Source: Siphonodentalium dalli (Eukaryota; Mollusca; Scaphopoda; Gadilida; Siphonodentaliidae). From it: DNA of 64,000 nucleotides. Numbering within the stretch: the stretch's first letter is position 1; each line of letters starts with the position of its first letter. Where the stretch lies: positions 374,001 through 438,000 of the forward strand of contig CP136069.1 in assembly GCA_032622095.1 (NCBI GenBank), given 5' to 3'. A model generated the notes under the pieces. The model was given only the letters and a program-made list of their open reading frames with translations. It searched no databases and had not been told where the DNA came from. A program made the position numbers and the translations under genes. This document shows positions 26,101-40,300 of this stretch, one piece after another.

Positions 26101-29100
26101 AATTTGCCCCCCACCCCAGTGTCAAAATATATGTCCGACCCTGTCAAAATTTCCTTCTCTGACTAAACTGACAATGGTCAACACGACTATGAAAACCACA
26201 TGCAGTTATCTGGAATGATACAAGAGGACAACAGAGTACAATCAAATAGAGGTTTGCCAACTATGGGCGGTAACTCCTCAGGGAAAGCGCGGACACAAGT
26301 TCTGAAGCCCGTGGGCAGTAGGGCATATCGAGATGTGTATACAGTCCAATTTTCGATGCTCTGCTCCTTATAATTTCCGAGATAATAAAATGACATTTTT
26401 TCATATAAAGGGAGATAACTCCACGGGGTAAATGCGGACAATATCCGTTATGAGCCAAAGGCATAGAACTCATTTACCCCAACATACTTACCAAACTTGA
26501 GTTTTCTAGTACTAATACATTCCGAGATTTGGGCGTTGAAAAATACTGTAGTATAATAATAATAATAATAATGAAAAATAATCGAAAAAGGGCCATAACT
26601 CTGTTAAAAGATATTGGACCAACATCCGGATACCATTATTTTTAGTAGACCTTAGATGCCTTCATTCGCTAGAGATTTCGCGGTCCTCCTCCCATTAGTT
26701 TCTGAGTATTTCCAATTAAACAGAAAACGGCCGCAGTAGAAAAACAATATACTTCCTTGGTTACACCATGGAAGTATAATAATAGGATCAATCATGAGTG
26801 GAAAGAATCGCAGTTTATGGACGGAAAATATGAAGTATGGTGATTATATGTTGTCCTAATATGTGTAGGTTGATCTCAAGTGTTTGGACGTGACCCCACC
26901 CCTGCCTCGAAATTGGGTGACGGGATTGGGAAAACATCAACCCCTGGCACAAACTGCTAAGTTTGAGGCCCCGTAACTTCGTCAGTTTCCAACGGATTTT
27001 AAAGTTGTTTCCAGTTTTGTGATTTGCGGCTGACATAGATTGCATAGTATAAATTTCATCTGATTTGGATACGGATAACACTTTGATTATTGGAAAGCAT
27101 ATGGGCCCAAATTCAAACTTGTACGGCCAAAATCTCCGCCATTTTCCAACGTATTTACGATCTGTGTTCAGCTTCGAGATCGGCTGATGTTGCAGATATT
27201 ATATTCCAAGTTTCATCTGATTCCGAGAAGAATTAAAATTCGGCACCACGGACCACCCCTCCCCAGACCCACAATAATGAACCGACACTGGCAACATTTG
27301 GCCCACCGCGTGCCGTCTCCAGTCCGTACGCATTTTCGTATCAGATGACATCCTATGTTCGATATCTTCGGAGGAGATGTGTTATCAAGCACATGGGCCC
27401 AAAATTGCAAAGTTTGAGGGCCCGCGATTCTTTTAGTTTTCGATGGATTTTCGAAATTCGTCCAGTTTCTAGATCGGCTGATGTTGCAGATGTTATATTC
27501 CAAGTTTCATCTGATTCCGAGAAGAATTAAAAATTGGTACCACGGACCACCCCTCCCCAGACCCACAATAATGAACCGACACTGGCAAAATTTGGCCCAC
27601 CGCGTGCCCTCTTCCGTCCGCACACGTTGGCGTATCAGCTGACATCCAAACTTCGACATCTTCGGAGGAGATGTGTTGTCAAGCACATGGGCCCAAATTG
27701 CAAACTTTGAGGGCCCGTAACTCTTGCATTTCTTCTCGGATTTCAAAAATCCTTTCCGGTATGAGTTTGTTTTCGTTCGGGAAATACATAAACTTAAATA
27801 TATGAATGTCAATCAAAATTTTATTTTGCAAACAATTTGCCCCCCACCCCAGTGTCAAAATATATGTCCGACCCTGTCAAAATTTCCTTCTCTGACTAAA
27901 CTGACAACGGTCAACACGACTATGAAAACCACATGCAGTTATCTGGAATGATACAAGAGGACAACAGAGTACAATCAAATAGAGGTTTGCCAACTATGGG
28001 CGGTAACTCCTCAGGGAAAGCGCGGACACAAGTTCTGAAGCCCGTGGGCAGTAGGGCATATCGAGATGTGTATACAGTCCAATTTTCGATGCTCTGCTCC
28101 TTATAATTTCCGAGATAATAAAATGACATTTTTTCATATAAAGGGAGATAACTCCACGGGGTAAATGCGGACAATATCCGTTATGAGCCAAAGGCATAGA
28201 ACTCATTTACCCCAACATACTTACCAAACTTGAGTTTTCTAGTACTAATACATTCCGAGATTTGGGCGTTGAAAAATACTGTAGTATAATAATAATAATA
28301 ATAATGAAAAATAATCGAAAAAGGGCCATAACTCTGTTAAAAGATATTGGACCAACATCCGGATACCATTATTTTTAGTAGACCTTAGATGCCTTCATTC
28401 GCTAGAGATTTCGCGGTCCTCCTCCCATTAGTTTCTGAGTATTTCCAATTAAACAGAAAACGGCCGCAGTAGAAAAACAATATACTTCCTTGGTTACACC
28501 ATGGAAGTATAATAATAGGATCAATCATGAGTGGAAAGAATCGCAGTTTATGGACGGAAAATATGAAGTATGGTGATTATATGTTGTCCTAATATGTGTA
28601 GGTTGATCTCAAGTGTTTGGACGTGACCCCACCCCTGCCTCGAAATTGGGTGACGGGATTGGGAAAACATCAACCCCTGGCACAAACTGCTAAGTTTGAG
28701 GCCCCGTAACTTCGTCAGTTTCCAACGGATTTTAAAGTTGTTTCCAGTTTTGTGATTTGCGGCTGACATAGATTGCATAGTATAAATTTCATCTGATTTG
28801 GATACGGATAACACTTTGATTATTGGAAAGCATATGGGCCCAAATTCAAACTTGTACGGCCAAAATCTCCGCCATTTTCCAACGTATTTACGATCTGTGT
28901 TCAGCTTCGAGATCGGCTGATGTTGCAGATATTATATTCCAAGTTTCATCTGATTCCGAGAAGAATTAAAATTCGGCACCACGGACCACCCCTCCCCAGA
29001 CCCACAATAATGAACCGACACTGGCAACATTTGGCCCACCGCGTGCCGTCTCCAGTCCGTACGCATTTTCGTATCAGATGACATCCTATGTTCGATATCT

Positions 29101-31983
29101 TCGGAGGAGATGTGTTATCAAGCACATGGGCCCAAAATTGCAAAGTTTGAGGGCCCGCGATTCTTTTAGTTTTCGATGGATTTTCGAAATTCGTCCAGTT
29201 TCTAGATCGGCTGATGTTGCAGATGTTATATTCCAAGTTTCATCTGATTCCGAGAAGAATTAAAAATTGGTACCACGGACCACCCCTCCCCAGACCCACA
29301 ATAATGAACCGACACTGGCAAAATTTGGCCCACCGCGTGCCCTCTTCCGTCCGCACACGTTGGCGTATCAGCTGACATCCAAACTTCGACATCTTCGGAG
29401 GAGATGTGTTGTCAAGCACATGGGCCCAAATTGCAAACTTTGAGGGCCCGTAACTCTTGCATTTCTTCTCGGATTTCAAAAATCCTTTCCGGTATGAGTT
29501 TGTTTTCGTTCGGGAAATACATAAACTTAAATATATGAATGTCAATCAAAATTTTATTTTGCAAACAATTTGCCCCCCACCCCAGTGTCAAAATATATGT
29601 CCGACCCTGTCAAAATTTCCTTCTCTGACTAAACTGACAACGGTCAACACGACTATGAAAACCACATGCAGTTATCTGGAATGATACAAGAGGACAACAG
29701 AGTACAATCAAATAGAGGTTTGCCAACTATGGGCGGTAACTCCTCAGGGAAAGCGCGGACACAAGTTCTGAAGCCCGTGGGCAGTAGGGCATATCGAGAT
29801 GTGTATACAGTCCAATTTTCGATGCTCTGCTCCTTATAATTTCCGAGATAATAAAATGACATTTTTTCATATAAAGGGAGATAACTCCACGGGGTAAATG
29901 CGGACAATATCCGTTATGAGCCAAAGGCATAGAACTCATTTACCCCAACATACTTACCAAACTTGAGTTTTCTAGTACTAATACATTCCGAGATTTGGGC
30001 GTTGAAAAATACTGTAGTATAATAATAATAATAATAATGAAAAATAATCGAAAAAGGGCCATAACTCTGTTAAAAGATATTGGACCAACATCCGGATACC
30101 ATTATTTTTAGTAGACCTTAGATGCCTTCATTCGCTAGAGATTTCGCGGTCCTCCTCCCATTAGTTTCTGAGTATTTCCAATTAAACAGAAAACGGCCGC
30201 AGTAGAAAAACAATATACTTCCTTGGTTACACCATGGAAGTATAATAATAGGATCAATCATGAGTGGAAAGAATCGCAGTTTATGGACGGAAAATATGAA
30301 GTATGGTGATTATATGTTGTCCTAATATGTGTAGGTTGATCTCAAGTGTTTGGACGTGACCCCACCCCTGCCTCGAAATTGGGTGACGGGATTGGGAAAA
30401 CATCAACCCCTGGCACAAACTGCTAAGTTTGAGGCCCCGTAACTTCGTCAGTTTCCAACGGATTTTAAAGTTGTTTCCAGTTTTGTGATTTGCGGCTGAC
30501 ATAGATTGCATAGTATAAATTTCATCTGATTTGGATACGGATAACACTTTGATTATTGGAAAGCATATGGGCCCAAATTCAAACTTGTACGGCCAAAATC
30601 TCCGCCATTTTCCAACGTATTTACGATCTGTGTTCAGCTTCGAGATCGGCTGATGTTGCAGATATTATATTCCAAGTTTCATCTGATTCCGAGAAGAATT
30701 AAAATTCGGCACCACGGACCACCCCTCCCCAGACCCACAATAATGAACCGACACTGGCAACATTTGGCCCACCGCGTGCCGTCTCCAGTCCGTACGCATT
30801 TTCGTATCAGATGACATCCTATGTTCGATATCTTCGGAGGAGATGTGTTATCAAGCACATGGGCCCAAAATTGCAAAGTTTGAGGGCCCGCGATTCTTTT
30901 AGTTTTCGATGGATTTTCGAAATTCGTCCAGTTTCTAGATCGGCTGATGTTGCAGATGTTATATTCCAAGTTTCATCTGATTCCGAGAAGAATTAAAAAT
31001 TGGTACCACGGACCACCCCTCCCCAGACCCACAATAATGAACCGACACTGGCAAAATTTGGCCCACCGCGTGCCCTCTTCCGTCCGCACACGTTGGCGTA
31101 TCAGCTGACATCCAAACTTCGACATCTTCGGAGGAGATGTGTTGTCAAGCACATGGGCCCAAATTGCAAACTTTGAGGGCCCGTAACTCTTGCATTTCTT
31201 CTCGGATTTCAAAAATCCTTTCCGGTATGAGTTTGTTTTCGTTCGGGAAATACATAAACTTAAATATATGAATGTCAATCAAAATTTTATTTTGCAAACA
31301 ATTTGCCCCCCACCCCAGTGTCAAAATATATGTCCGACCCTGTCAAAATTTCCTTCTCTGACTAAACTGACAACGGTCAACACGACTATGAAAACCACAT
31401 GCAGTTATCTGGAATGATACAAGAGGACAACAGAGTACAATCAAATAGAGGTTTGCCAACTATGGGCGGTAACTCCTCAGGGAAAGCGCGGACACAAGTT
31501 CTGAAGCCCGTGGGCAGTAGGGCATATCGAGATGTGTATACAGTCCAATTTTCGATGCTCTGCTCCTTATAATTTCCGAGATAATAAAATGACATTTTTT
31601 CATATAAAGGGAGATAACTCCACGGGGTAAATGCGGACAATATCCGTTATGAGCCAAAGGCATAGAACTCATTTACCCCAACATACTTACCAAACTTGAG
31701 TTTTCTAGTACTAATACATTCCGAGATTTGGGCGTTGAAAAATACTGTAGTATAATAATAATAATAATAATGAAAAATAATCGAAAAAGGGCCATAACTC
31801 TGTTAAAAGATATTGGACCAACATCCGGATACCATTATTTTTAGTAGACCTTAGATGCCTTCATTCGCTAGAGATTTCGCGGTCCTCCTCCCATTAGTTT
31901 CTGAGTATTTCCAATTAAACAGAAAACGGCCGCAGTAGAAAAACAATATACTTCCTTGGTTACACCATGGAAGTATAATAATA
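11188..31983. repeat. Satellite B array, 12 units of exactly 1,733 bp
   Basis: Units start at 11188, 12921, 14654, 16387, 18120, 19853, 21586, 23319, 25052, 26785, 28518 and 30251. Each begins GGATCAATCATGAGTGG. All are the same length and I see almost no differences; one is a C-to-T change at 26175. Internal order (first unit): TAACTC-like motifs near 11376, 11532, 11827, 12120, 12406, 12551 and 12731; the 294-bp pair at 11645 and 11939; a B-type last block; a TAA tract; one 206-bp module (12709-12914). No coding function is supported: reading frames of up to 101 codons occur on both strands and only mirror the repeat. Such uniformity implies very recent amplification or strong homogenisation. 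The copy number depends on assembly accuracy. Confidence 0.96.
12709..12914. repeat. 206-bp hairpin module, B type (representative)
   Basis: One module closes each B monomer, at unit positions 1522-1727. It opens GAAAAATAATCG, carries GGGCCATAACTC and ends in the hairpin with arms TATACTTCCTTGG and CCATGGAAGTATA around TTACA. The length is identical to the A and C modules despite sequence differences, so the module has kept its size across families. Confidence 0.85.
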
Positions 31984-34900
31984 GGATCAATCATGAGTGG
32001 AAAGAATCGCAGTTTATGGACGGAAAATATGAAGTATGGTGATTATATGTTGTCCTAATATGTGTAGGTTGATCTCAAGTGTTTGGACGTGACCCCACCC
32101 CTGCCTCGAAATTGGGTGACGGGATTGGGAAAACATCAACCCCTGGCACAAACTGCTAAGTTTGAGGCCCCGTAACTTCGTCAGTTTCCAACAGATTTTA
32201 AAGTTGTTTCCAGTTTTGTGATTTGCGGCTGACATAGATTGCATAGTATAAATTTCATCTGATTTGGAGACGGATAACACTTTGATTATTGGAAAGCATA
32301 TGGGCCCAAATTCAAACTTGTACGGCCAAAATCTCCGCCATTTTCCAACGTATTTACGATCTGTCTTCAGCTTCGAGATCGGCTGATGTTGCAGATATTA
32401 TATTCCAAGTTTCATCTGATTCCGAGAAGAATTAAAATTCGGCACCACGGACCACCCCTCCCCAGACCCACAATAATGAACCGACACTGGCAAAATTTGG
32501 CCCACCGCGTGCCGTCTCCAGTCCGTACGCATTTTCGTATCAGATGACATCCTATGTTCGATATCTTCGGAGGAGATGTGTTATCAAGCACATGGGCCCA
32601 AAATTGCAAAGTTTGAGGGCCCGCGATTCTTTTAGTTTTCGATGGATTTTCGAAATTCTTCCAGTTTCTAGATCGGCTGATGTTGCAGATGTTATATTCC
32701 AAGTTTCATCTGATTCCGAGAAGAATTAAAAATTGGTACCCAGACCCACAATAATGAACAGACACTGGCAAAATTTGGCCCACCGCGTGCTCTCTTCCGT
32801 CCGCACACGTTGGCGTATCAGATGATATCCTATGTTCGATATCTTCGGAGGAGATGTGAGGACAAGCACATGGGCCCAAATTGCAAACTTTGAGGGCCCG
32901 TAACTCTTGCATTTCTTCTCGGATTTCAAAAATCCTTTCCGGTATGAGTTTGTTTTCGTTCGGGAAATACATAAACTTAAATATATGAATGTCAATCAAA
33001 ATTTTATTTTGCAAACAATTTGCCCCCCACCCCAGTGTCAAAATATATGTCTGACCCTGTCAAAATTTCCTTCTCTGACTAAACTGACAACGGTCAACAC
33101 GACTATGAAAACCACATGCAGTTATCTGGAATGATACAAGAGGACAACAGAGTACAATCAAATAGAGGTTTGCCAACTATGGGCGGTAACTCCTCAGGGA
33201 AAGCGCGGACACAAGTTCTGATGCCCGTGGGCAGTAGGGCATATCGAGATGTGTATACAGTCCAATTTTCGATGCTCTGCTCCTTATAATTTCCGAGATA
33301 ATAAAATGACATTTTTTCATATAAAGGGAGATAACTCTACGGGGTAAATGCGGACAATATCCGTTATGAGCCAAAGGCATAGAACTCATTTACCCCAACA
33401 TACTTACCAAACTTGAGTTTTCTAGTACTAATACATTCCGAGATTTGGGCGTTGAAAAATACTGTAGTATAATAATAATAATAATGAAAAATAATCGAAA
33501 AAGGGCCATAACTCTGTTAAAAGATATTGGACCAACATCCGGATACCATTATTTTTAGTAGACCTTAGATGCCTTCATTCGCTAGAGATTTCGCGGTCCT
33601 CCTCCCATTAATTTCTGAGTATTTCCAATTAAACAGAAAACGGCCGCAGTAGAAAAACAATATACTTCCTTGGTTACACCATGGAAGTATAATAATAGGA
33701 TCAATCATGAGTGGAAAGAATCGCAGTTTATGGACGGAAAATATGAAGTATGGTGATTATATGTTGTCCTAATATGTGTAGGTTGATCTCAAGTGTTTGG
33801 ACGTGACCCCACCCCTGCCTCGAAATTGGGTGACGGGATTGGGAAAACATCAACCCCTGGCACAAACTGCTAAGTTTGAGGCCCCGTAACTTCGTCAGTT
33901 TCCAACGGATTTTAAAGTTGTTTCCAGTTTTGTGATTTGCGGCTGACATAGATTGCATAGTATAAATTTCATCTGATTTGGAGACGGATAACACTTTGAT
34001 TATTGGAAAGCATATGGGCCCAAATTCAAACTTGTACGGCCAAAATCTCCGCCATTTTCCAACGTATTTACGATCTGTCTTCAGCTTCGAGATCGGCTGA
34101 TGTTGCAGATATTATATTCCAAGTTTCATCTGATTCCGAGAAGAATTAAAATTCGGCACCACGGACCACCCCTCCCCAGACCCACAATAATGAACCGACA
34201 CTGGCAAAATTTGGCCCACCGCGTGCCGTCTCCAGTCCGTACGCATTTTCGTATCAGATGACATCCTATGTTCGATATCTTCGGAGGAGATGTGTTATCA
34301 AGCACATGGGCCCAAAATTGCAAAGTTTGAGGGCCCGCGATTCTTTTAGTTTTCGATGGATTTTCGAAATTCTTCCAGTTTCTAGATCGGCTGATGTTGC
34401 AGATGTTATATTCCAAGTTTCATCTGATTCCGAGAAGAATTAAAAATTGGTACCCAGACCCACAATAATGAACAGACACTGGCAAAATTTGGCCCACCGC
34501 GTGCTCTCTTCCGTCCGCACACGTTGGCGTATCAGATGATATCCTATGTTCGATATCTTCGGAGGAGATGTGAGGACAAGCACATGGGCCCAAATTGCAA
34601 ACTTTGAGGGCCCGTAACTCTTGCATTTCTTCTCGGATTTCAAAAATCCTTTCCGGTATGAGTTTGTTTTCGTTCGGGAAATACATAAACTTAAATATAT
34701 GAATGTCAATCAAAATTTTATTTTGCAAACAATTTGCCCCCCACCCCAGTGTCAAAATATATGTCTGACCCTGTCAAAATTTCCTTCTCTGACTAAACTG
34801 ACAACGGTCAACACGACTATGAAAACCACATGCAGTTATCTGGAATGATACAAGAGGACAACAGAGTACAATCAAATAGAGGTTTGCCAACTATGGGCGG

Positions 34901-37352
34901 TAACTCCTCAGGGAAAGCGCGGACACAAGTTCTGATGCCCGTGGGCAGTAGGGCATATCGAGATGTGTATACAGTCCAATTTTCGATGCTCTGCTCCTTA
35001 TAATTTCCGAGATAATAAAATGACATTTTTTCATATAAAGGGAGATAACTCTACGGGGTAAATGCGGACAATATCCGTTATGAGCCAAAGGCATAGAACT
35101 CATTTACCCCAACATACTTACCAAACTTGAGTTTTCTAGTACTAATACATTCCGAGATTTGGGCGTTGAAAAATACTGTAGTATAATAATAATAATAATG
35201 AAAAATAATCGAAAAAGGGCCATAACTCTGTTAAAAGATATTGGACCAACATCCGGATACCATTATTTTTAGTAGACCTTAGATGCCTTCATTCGCTAGA
35301 GATTTCGCGGTCCTCCTCCCATTAATTTCTGAGTATTTCCAATTAAACAGAAAACGGCCGCAGTAGAAAAACAATATACTTCCTTGGTTACACCATGGAA
35401 GTATAATAATAGGATCAATCATGAGTGGAAAGAATCGCAGTTTATGGACGGAAAATATGAAGTATGGTGATTATATGTTGTCCTAATATGTGTAGGTTGA
35501 TCTCAAGTGTTTGGACGTGACCCCACCCCTGCCTCGAAATTGGGTGACGGGATTGGGAAAACATCAACCCCTGGCACAAACTGCTAAGTTTGAGGCCCCG
35601 TAACTTCGTCAGTTTCCAACGGATTTTAAAGTTGTTTCCAGTTTTGTGATTTGCGGCTGACATAGATTGCATAGTATAAATTTCATCTGATTTGGAGACG
35701 GATAACACTTTGATTATTGGAAAGCATATGGGCCCAAATTCAAACTTGTACGGCCAAAATCTCCGCCATTTTCCAACGTATTTACGATCTGTCTTCAGCT
35801 TCGAGATCGGCTGATGTTGCAGATATTATATTCCAAGTTTCATCTGATTCCGAGAAGAATTAAAATTCGGCACCACGGACCACCCCTCCCCAGACCCACA
35901 ATAATGAACCGACACTGGCAAAATTTGGCCCACCGCGTGCCGTCTCCAGTCCGTACGCATTTTCGTATCAGATGACATCCTATGTTCGATATCTTCGGAG
36001 GAGATGTGTTATCAAGCACATGGGCCCAAAATTGCAAAGTTTGAGGGCCCGCGATTCTTTTAGTTTTCGATGGATTTTCGAAATTCTTCCAGTTTCTAGA
36101 TCGGCTGATGTTGCAGATGTTATATTCCAAGTTTCATCTGATTCCGAGAAGAATTAAAAATTGGTACCACGGACCACCCCTCCCCAGACCCACAATAATG
36201 AACAGACACTGGCAAAATTTGGCCCACCGCGTGCTCTCTTCCGTCCGCACACGTTGGCGTATCAGATGATATCCTATGTTCGATATCTTCGGAGGAGATG
36301 TGAGGACAAGCACATGGGCCCAAATTGCAAACTTTGAGGGCCCGTAACTCTTGCATTTCTTCTCGGATTTCAAAAATCCTTTCCGGTATGAGTTTGTTTT
36401 CGTTCGGGAAATACATAAACTTAAATATATGAATGTCAATCAAAATTTTATTTTGCAAACAATTTGCCCCCCACCCCAGTGTCAAAATATATGTCTGACC
36501 CTGTCAAAATTTCCTTCTCTGACTAAACTGACAACGGTCAACACGACTATGAAAACCACATGCAGTTATCTGGAATGATACAAGAGGACAACAGAGTACA
36601 ATCAAATAGAGGTTTGCCAACTATGGGCGGTAACTCCTCAGGGAAAGCGCGGACACAAGTTCTGATGCCCGTGGGCAGTAGGGCATATCGAGATGTGTAT
36701 ACAGTCCAATTTTCGATGCTCTGCTCCTTATAATTTCCGAGATAATAAAATGACATTTTTTCATATAAAGGGAGATAACTCTACGGGGTAAATGCGGACA
36801 ATATCCGTTATGAGCCAAAGGCATAGAACTCATTTACCCCAACATACTTACCAAACTTGAGTTTTCTAGTACTAATACTTTCCGAGATTTGGGCGTTGAA
36901 AAATACTGTAGTATAATAATAATAATAATGAAAAATAATCGAAAAAGGGCCATAACTCTGTTAAAAGATATTGGACCAACATCCGGATACCATTATTTTT
37001 AGTAGACCTTAGATGCCTTCATTCGCTAGAGATTTCGCGGTCCTCCTCCCATTAATTTCTGAGTATTTCCAATTAAACAGAAAACGGCCGCAGTAGAAAA
37101 ACAATATACTTCCTTGGTTACACCATGGAAGTATAATAATGAAAAATAATCGAAAAAGGGCCATAACTCTGTTAAAAGATATTGGACCAACATCCGGATA
37201 CCATTATTTTTAGTAGACCTTAGATGCCTTCATTCGCTAGAGATTTCGCGGTCCTCCTCCCATTAGTTTCTGAGTATTTCCAATTAAACAGAAAACGGCC
37301 GCAGTAGAAAAACAATATACTTCCTTGGTTACACCATGGAAGTATAATAATA
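31984..37352. repeat. B2 island: three variant B units (1,714, 1,714 and 1,941 bp)
   Basis: Units 31984-33697, 33698-35411 and 35412-37352 share markers absent from the surrounding B1 units: GGAGACGG for GGATACGG, GATCTGTCTTC for GATCTGTGTTC, TTCTGATGCCC for TTCTGAAGCCC, GAGGACAAGCAC for GTTGTCAAGCAC, and CCATTAATTTC for CCATTAGTTTC. The first two also lack 16 bp after GGTACC (at 32740 and 34454) and have one fewer TAA. The third lacks that deletion and has an extra 206-bp module. B1 units resume afterwards in the same orientation. Confidence 0.92.
36930..37346. repeat. Doubled hairpin module at the B2-to-B1 switch
   Basis: Modules 36930-37135 and 37141-37346 lie in tandem. The first carries the B2 marker CCATTAATTTC and the second the B1 marker CCATTAGTTTC. 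All other B units have a single module, so this doubling marks the recombination point between the two unit types. Confidence 0.85.
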
Positions 37353-40300
37353 GGATCAATCATGAGTGGAAAGAATCGCAGTTTATGGACGGAAAATATG
37401 AAGTATGGTGATTATATGTTGTCCTAATATGTGTAGGTTGATCTCAAGTGTTTGGACGTGACCCCACCCCTGCCTCGAAATTGGGTGACGGGATTGGGAA
37501 AACATCAACCCCTGGCACAAACTGCTAAGTTTGAGGCCCCGTAACTTCGTCAGTTTCCAACGGATTTTAAAGTTGTTTCCAGTTTTGTGATTTGCGGCTG
37601 ACATAGATTGCATAGTATAAATTTCATCTGATTTGGATACGGATAACACTTTGATTATTGGAAAGCATATGGGCCCAAATTCAAACTTGTACGGCCAAAA
37701 TCTCCGCCATTTTCCAACGTATTTACGATCTGTGTTCAGCTTCGAGATCGGCTGATGTTGCAGATATTATATTCCAAGTTTCATCTGATTCCGAGAAGAA
37801 TTAAAATTCGGCACCACGGACCACCCCTCCCCAGACCCACAATAATGAACCGACACTGGCAACATTTGGCCCACCGCGTGCCGTCTCCAGTCCGTACGCA
37901 TTTTCGTATCAGATGACATCCTATGTTCGATATCTTCGGAGGAGATGTGTTATCAAGCACATGGGCCCAAAATTGCAAAGTTTGAGGGCCCGCGATTCTT
38001 TTAGTTTTCGATGGATTTTCGAAATTCGTCCAGTTTCTAGATCGGCTGATGTTGCAGATGTTATATTCCAAGTTTCATCTGATTCCGAGAAGAATTAAAA
38101 ATTGGTACCACGGACCACCCCTCCCCAGACCCACAATAATGAACCGACACTGGCAAAATTTGGCCCACCGCGTGCCCTCTTCCGTCCGCACACGTTGGCG
38201 TATCAGCTGACATCCAAACTTCGACATCTTCGGAGGAGATGTGTTGTCAAGCACATGGGCCCAAATTGCAAACTTTGAGGGCCCGTAACTCTTGCATTTC
38301 TTCTCGGATTTCAAAAATCCTTTCCGGTATGAGTTTGTTTTCGTTCGGGAAATACATAAACTTAAATATATGAATGTCAATCAAAATTTTATTTTGCAAA
38401 CAATTTGCCCCCCACCCCAGTGTCAAAATATATGTCCGACCCTGTCAAAATTTCCTTCTCTGACTAAACTGACAACGGTCAACACGACTATGAAAACCAC
38501 ATGCAGTTATCTGGAATGATACAAGAGGACAACAGAGTACAATCAAATAGAGGTTTGCCAACTATGGGCGGTAACTCCTCAGGGAAAGCGCGGACACAAG
38601 TTCTGAAGCCCGTGGGCAGTAGGGCATATCGAGATGTGTATACAGTCCAATTTTCGATGCTCTGCTCCTTATAATTTCCGAGATAATAAAATGACATTTT
38701 TTCATATAAAGGGAGATAACTCCACGGGGTAAATGCGGACAATATCCGTTATGAGCCAAAGGCATAGAACTCATTTACCCCAACATACTTACCAAACTTG
38801 AGTTTTCTAGTACTAATACATTCCGAGATTTGGGCGTTGAAAAATACTGTAGTATAATAATAATAATAATAATGAAAAATAATCGAAAAAGGGCCATAAC
38901 TCTGTTAAAAGATATTGGACCAACATCCGGATACCATTATTTTTAGTAGACCTTAGATGCCTTCATTCGCTAGAGATTTCGCGGTCCTCCTCCCATTAGT
39001 TTCTGAGTATTTCCAATTAAACAGAAAACGGCCGCAGTAGAAAAACAATATACTTCCTTGGTTACACCATGGAAGTATAATAATAGGATCAATCATGAGT
39101 GGAAAGAATCGCAGTTTATGGACGGAAAATATGAAGTATGGTGATTATATGTTGTCCTAATATGTGTAGGTTGATCTCAAGTGTTTGGACGTGACCCCAC
39201 CCCTGCCTCGAAATTGGGTGACGGGATTGGGAAAACATCAACCCCTGGCACAAACTGCTAAGTTTGAGGCCCCGTAACTTCGTCAGTTTCCAACGGATTT
39301 TAAAGTTGTTTCCAGTTTTGTGATTTGCGGCTGACATAGATTGCATAGTATAAATTTCATCTGATTTGGATACGGATAACACTTTGATTATTGGAAAGCA
39401 TATGGGCCCAAATTCAAACTTGTACGGCCAAAATCTCCGCCATTTTCCAACGTATTTACGATCTGTGTTCAGCTTCGAGATCGGCTGATGTTGCAGATAT
39501 TATATTCCAAGTTTCATCTGATTCCGAGAAGAATTAAAATTCGGCACCACGGACCACCCCTCCCCAGACCCACAATAATGAACCGACACTGGCAACATTT
39601 GGCCCACCGCGTGCCGTCTCCAGTCCGTACGCATTTTCGTATCAGATGACATCCTATGTTCGATATCTTCGGAGGAGATGTGTTATCAAGCACATGGGCC
39701 CAAAATTGCAAAGTTTGAGGGCCCGCGATTCTTTTAGTTTTCGATGGATTTTCGAAATTCGTCCAGTTTCTAGATCGGCTGATGTTGCAGATGTTATATT
39801 CCAAGTTTCATCTGATTCCGAGAAGAATTAAAAATTGGTACCACGGACCACCCCTCCCCAGACCCACAATAATGAACCGACACTGGCAAAATTTGGCCCA
39901 CCGCGTGCCCTCTTCCGTCCGCACACGTTGGCGTATCAGCTGACATCCAAACTTCGACATCTTCGGAGGAGATGTGTTGTCAAGCACATGGGCCCAAATT
40001 GCAAACTTTGAGGGCCCGTAACTCTTGCATTTCTTCTCGGATTTCAAAAATCCTTTCCGGTATGAGTTTGTTTTCGTTCGGGAAATACATAAACTTAAAT
40101 ATATGAATGTCAATCAAAATTTTATTTTGCAAACAATTTGCCCCCCACCCCAGTGTCAAAATATATGTCCGACCCTGTCAAAATTTCCTTCTCTGACTAA
40201 ACTGACAACGGTCAACACGACTATGAAAACCACATGCAGTTATCTGGAATGATACAAGAGGACAACAGAGTACAATCAAATAGAGGTTTGCCAACTATGG

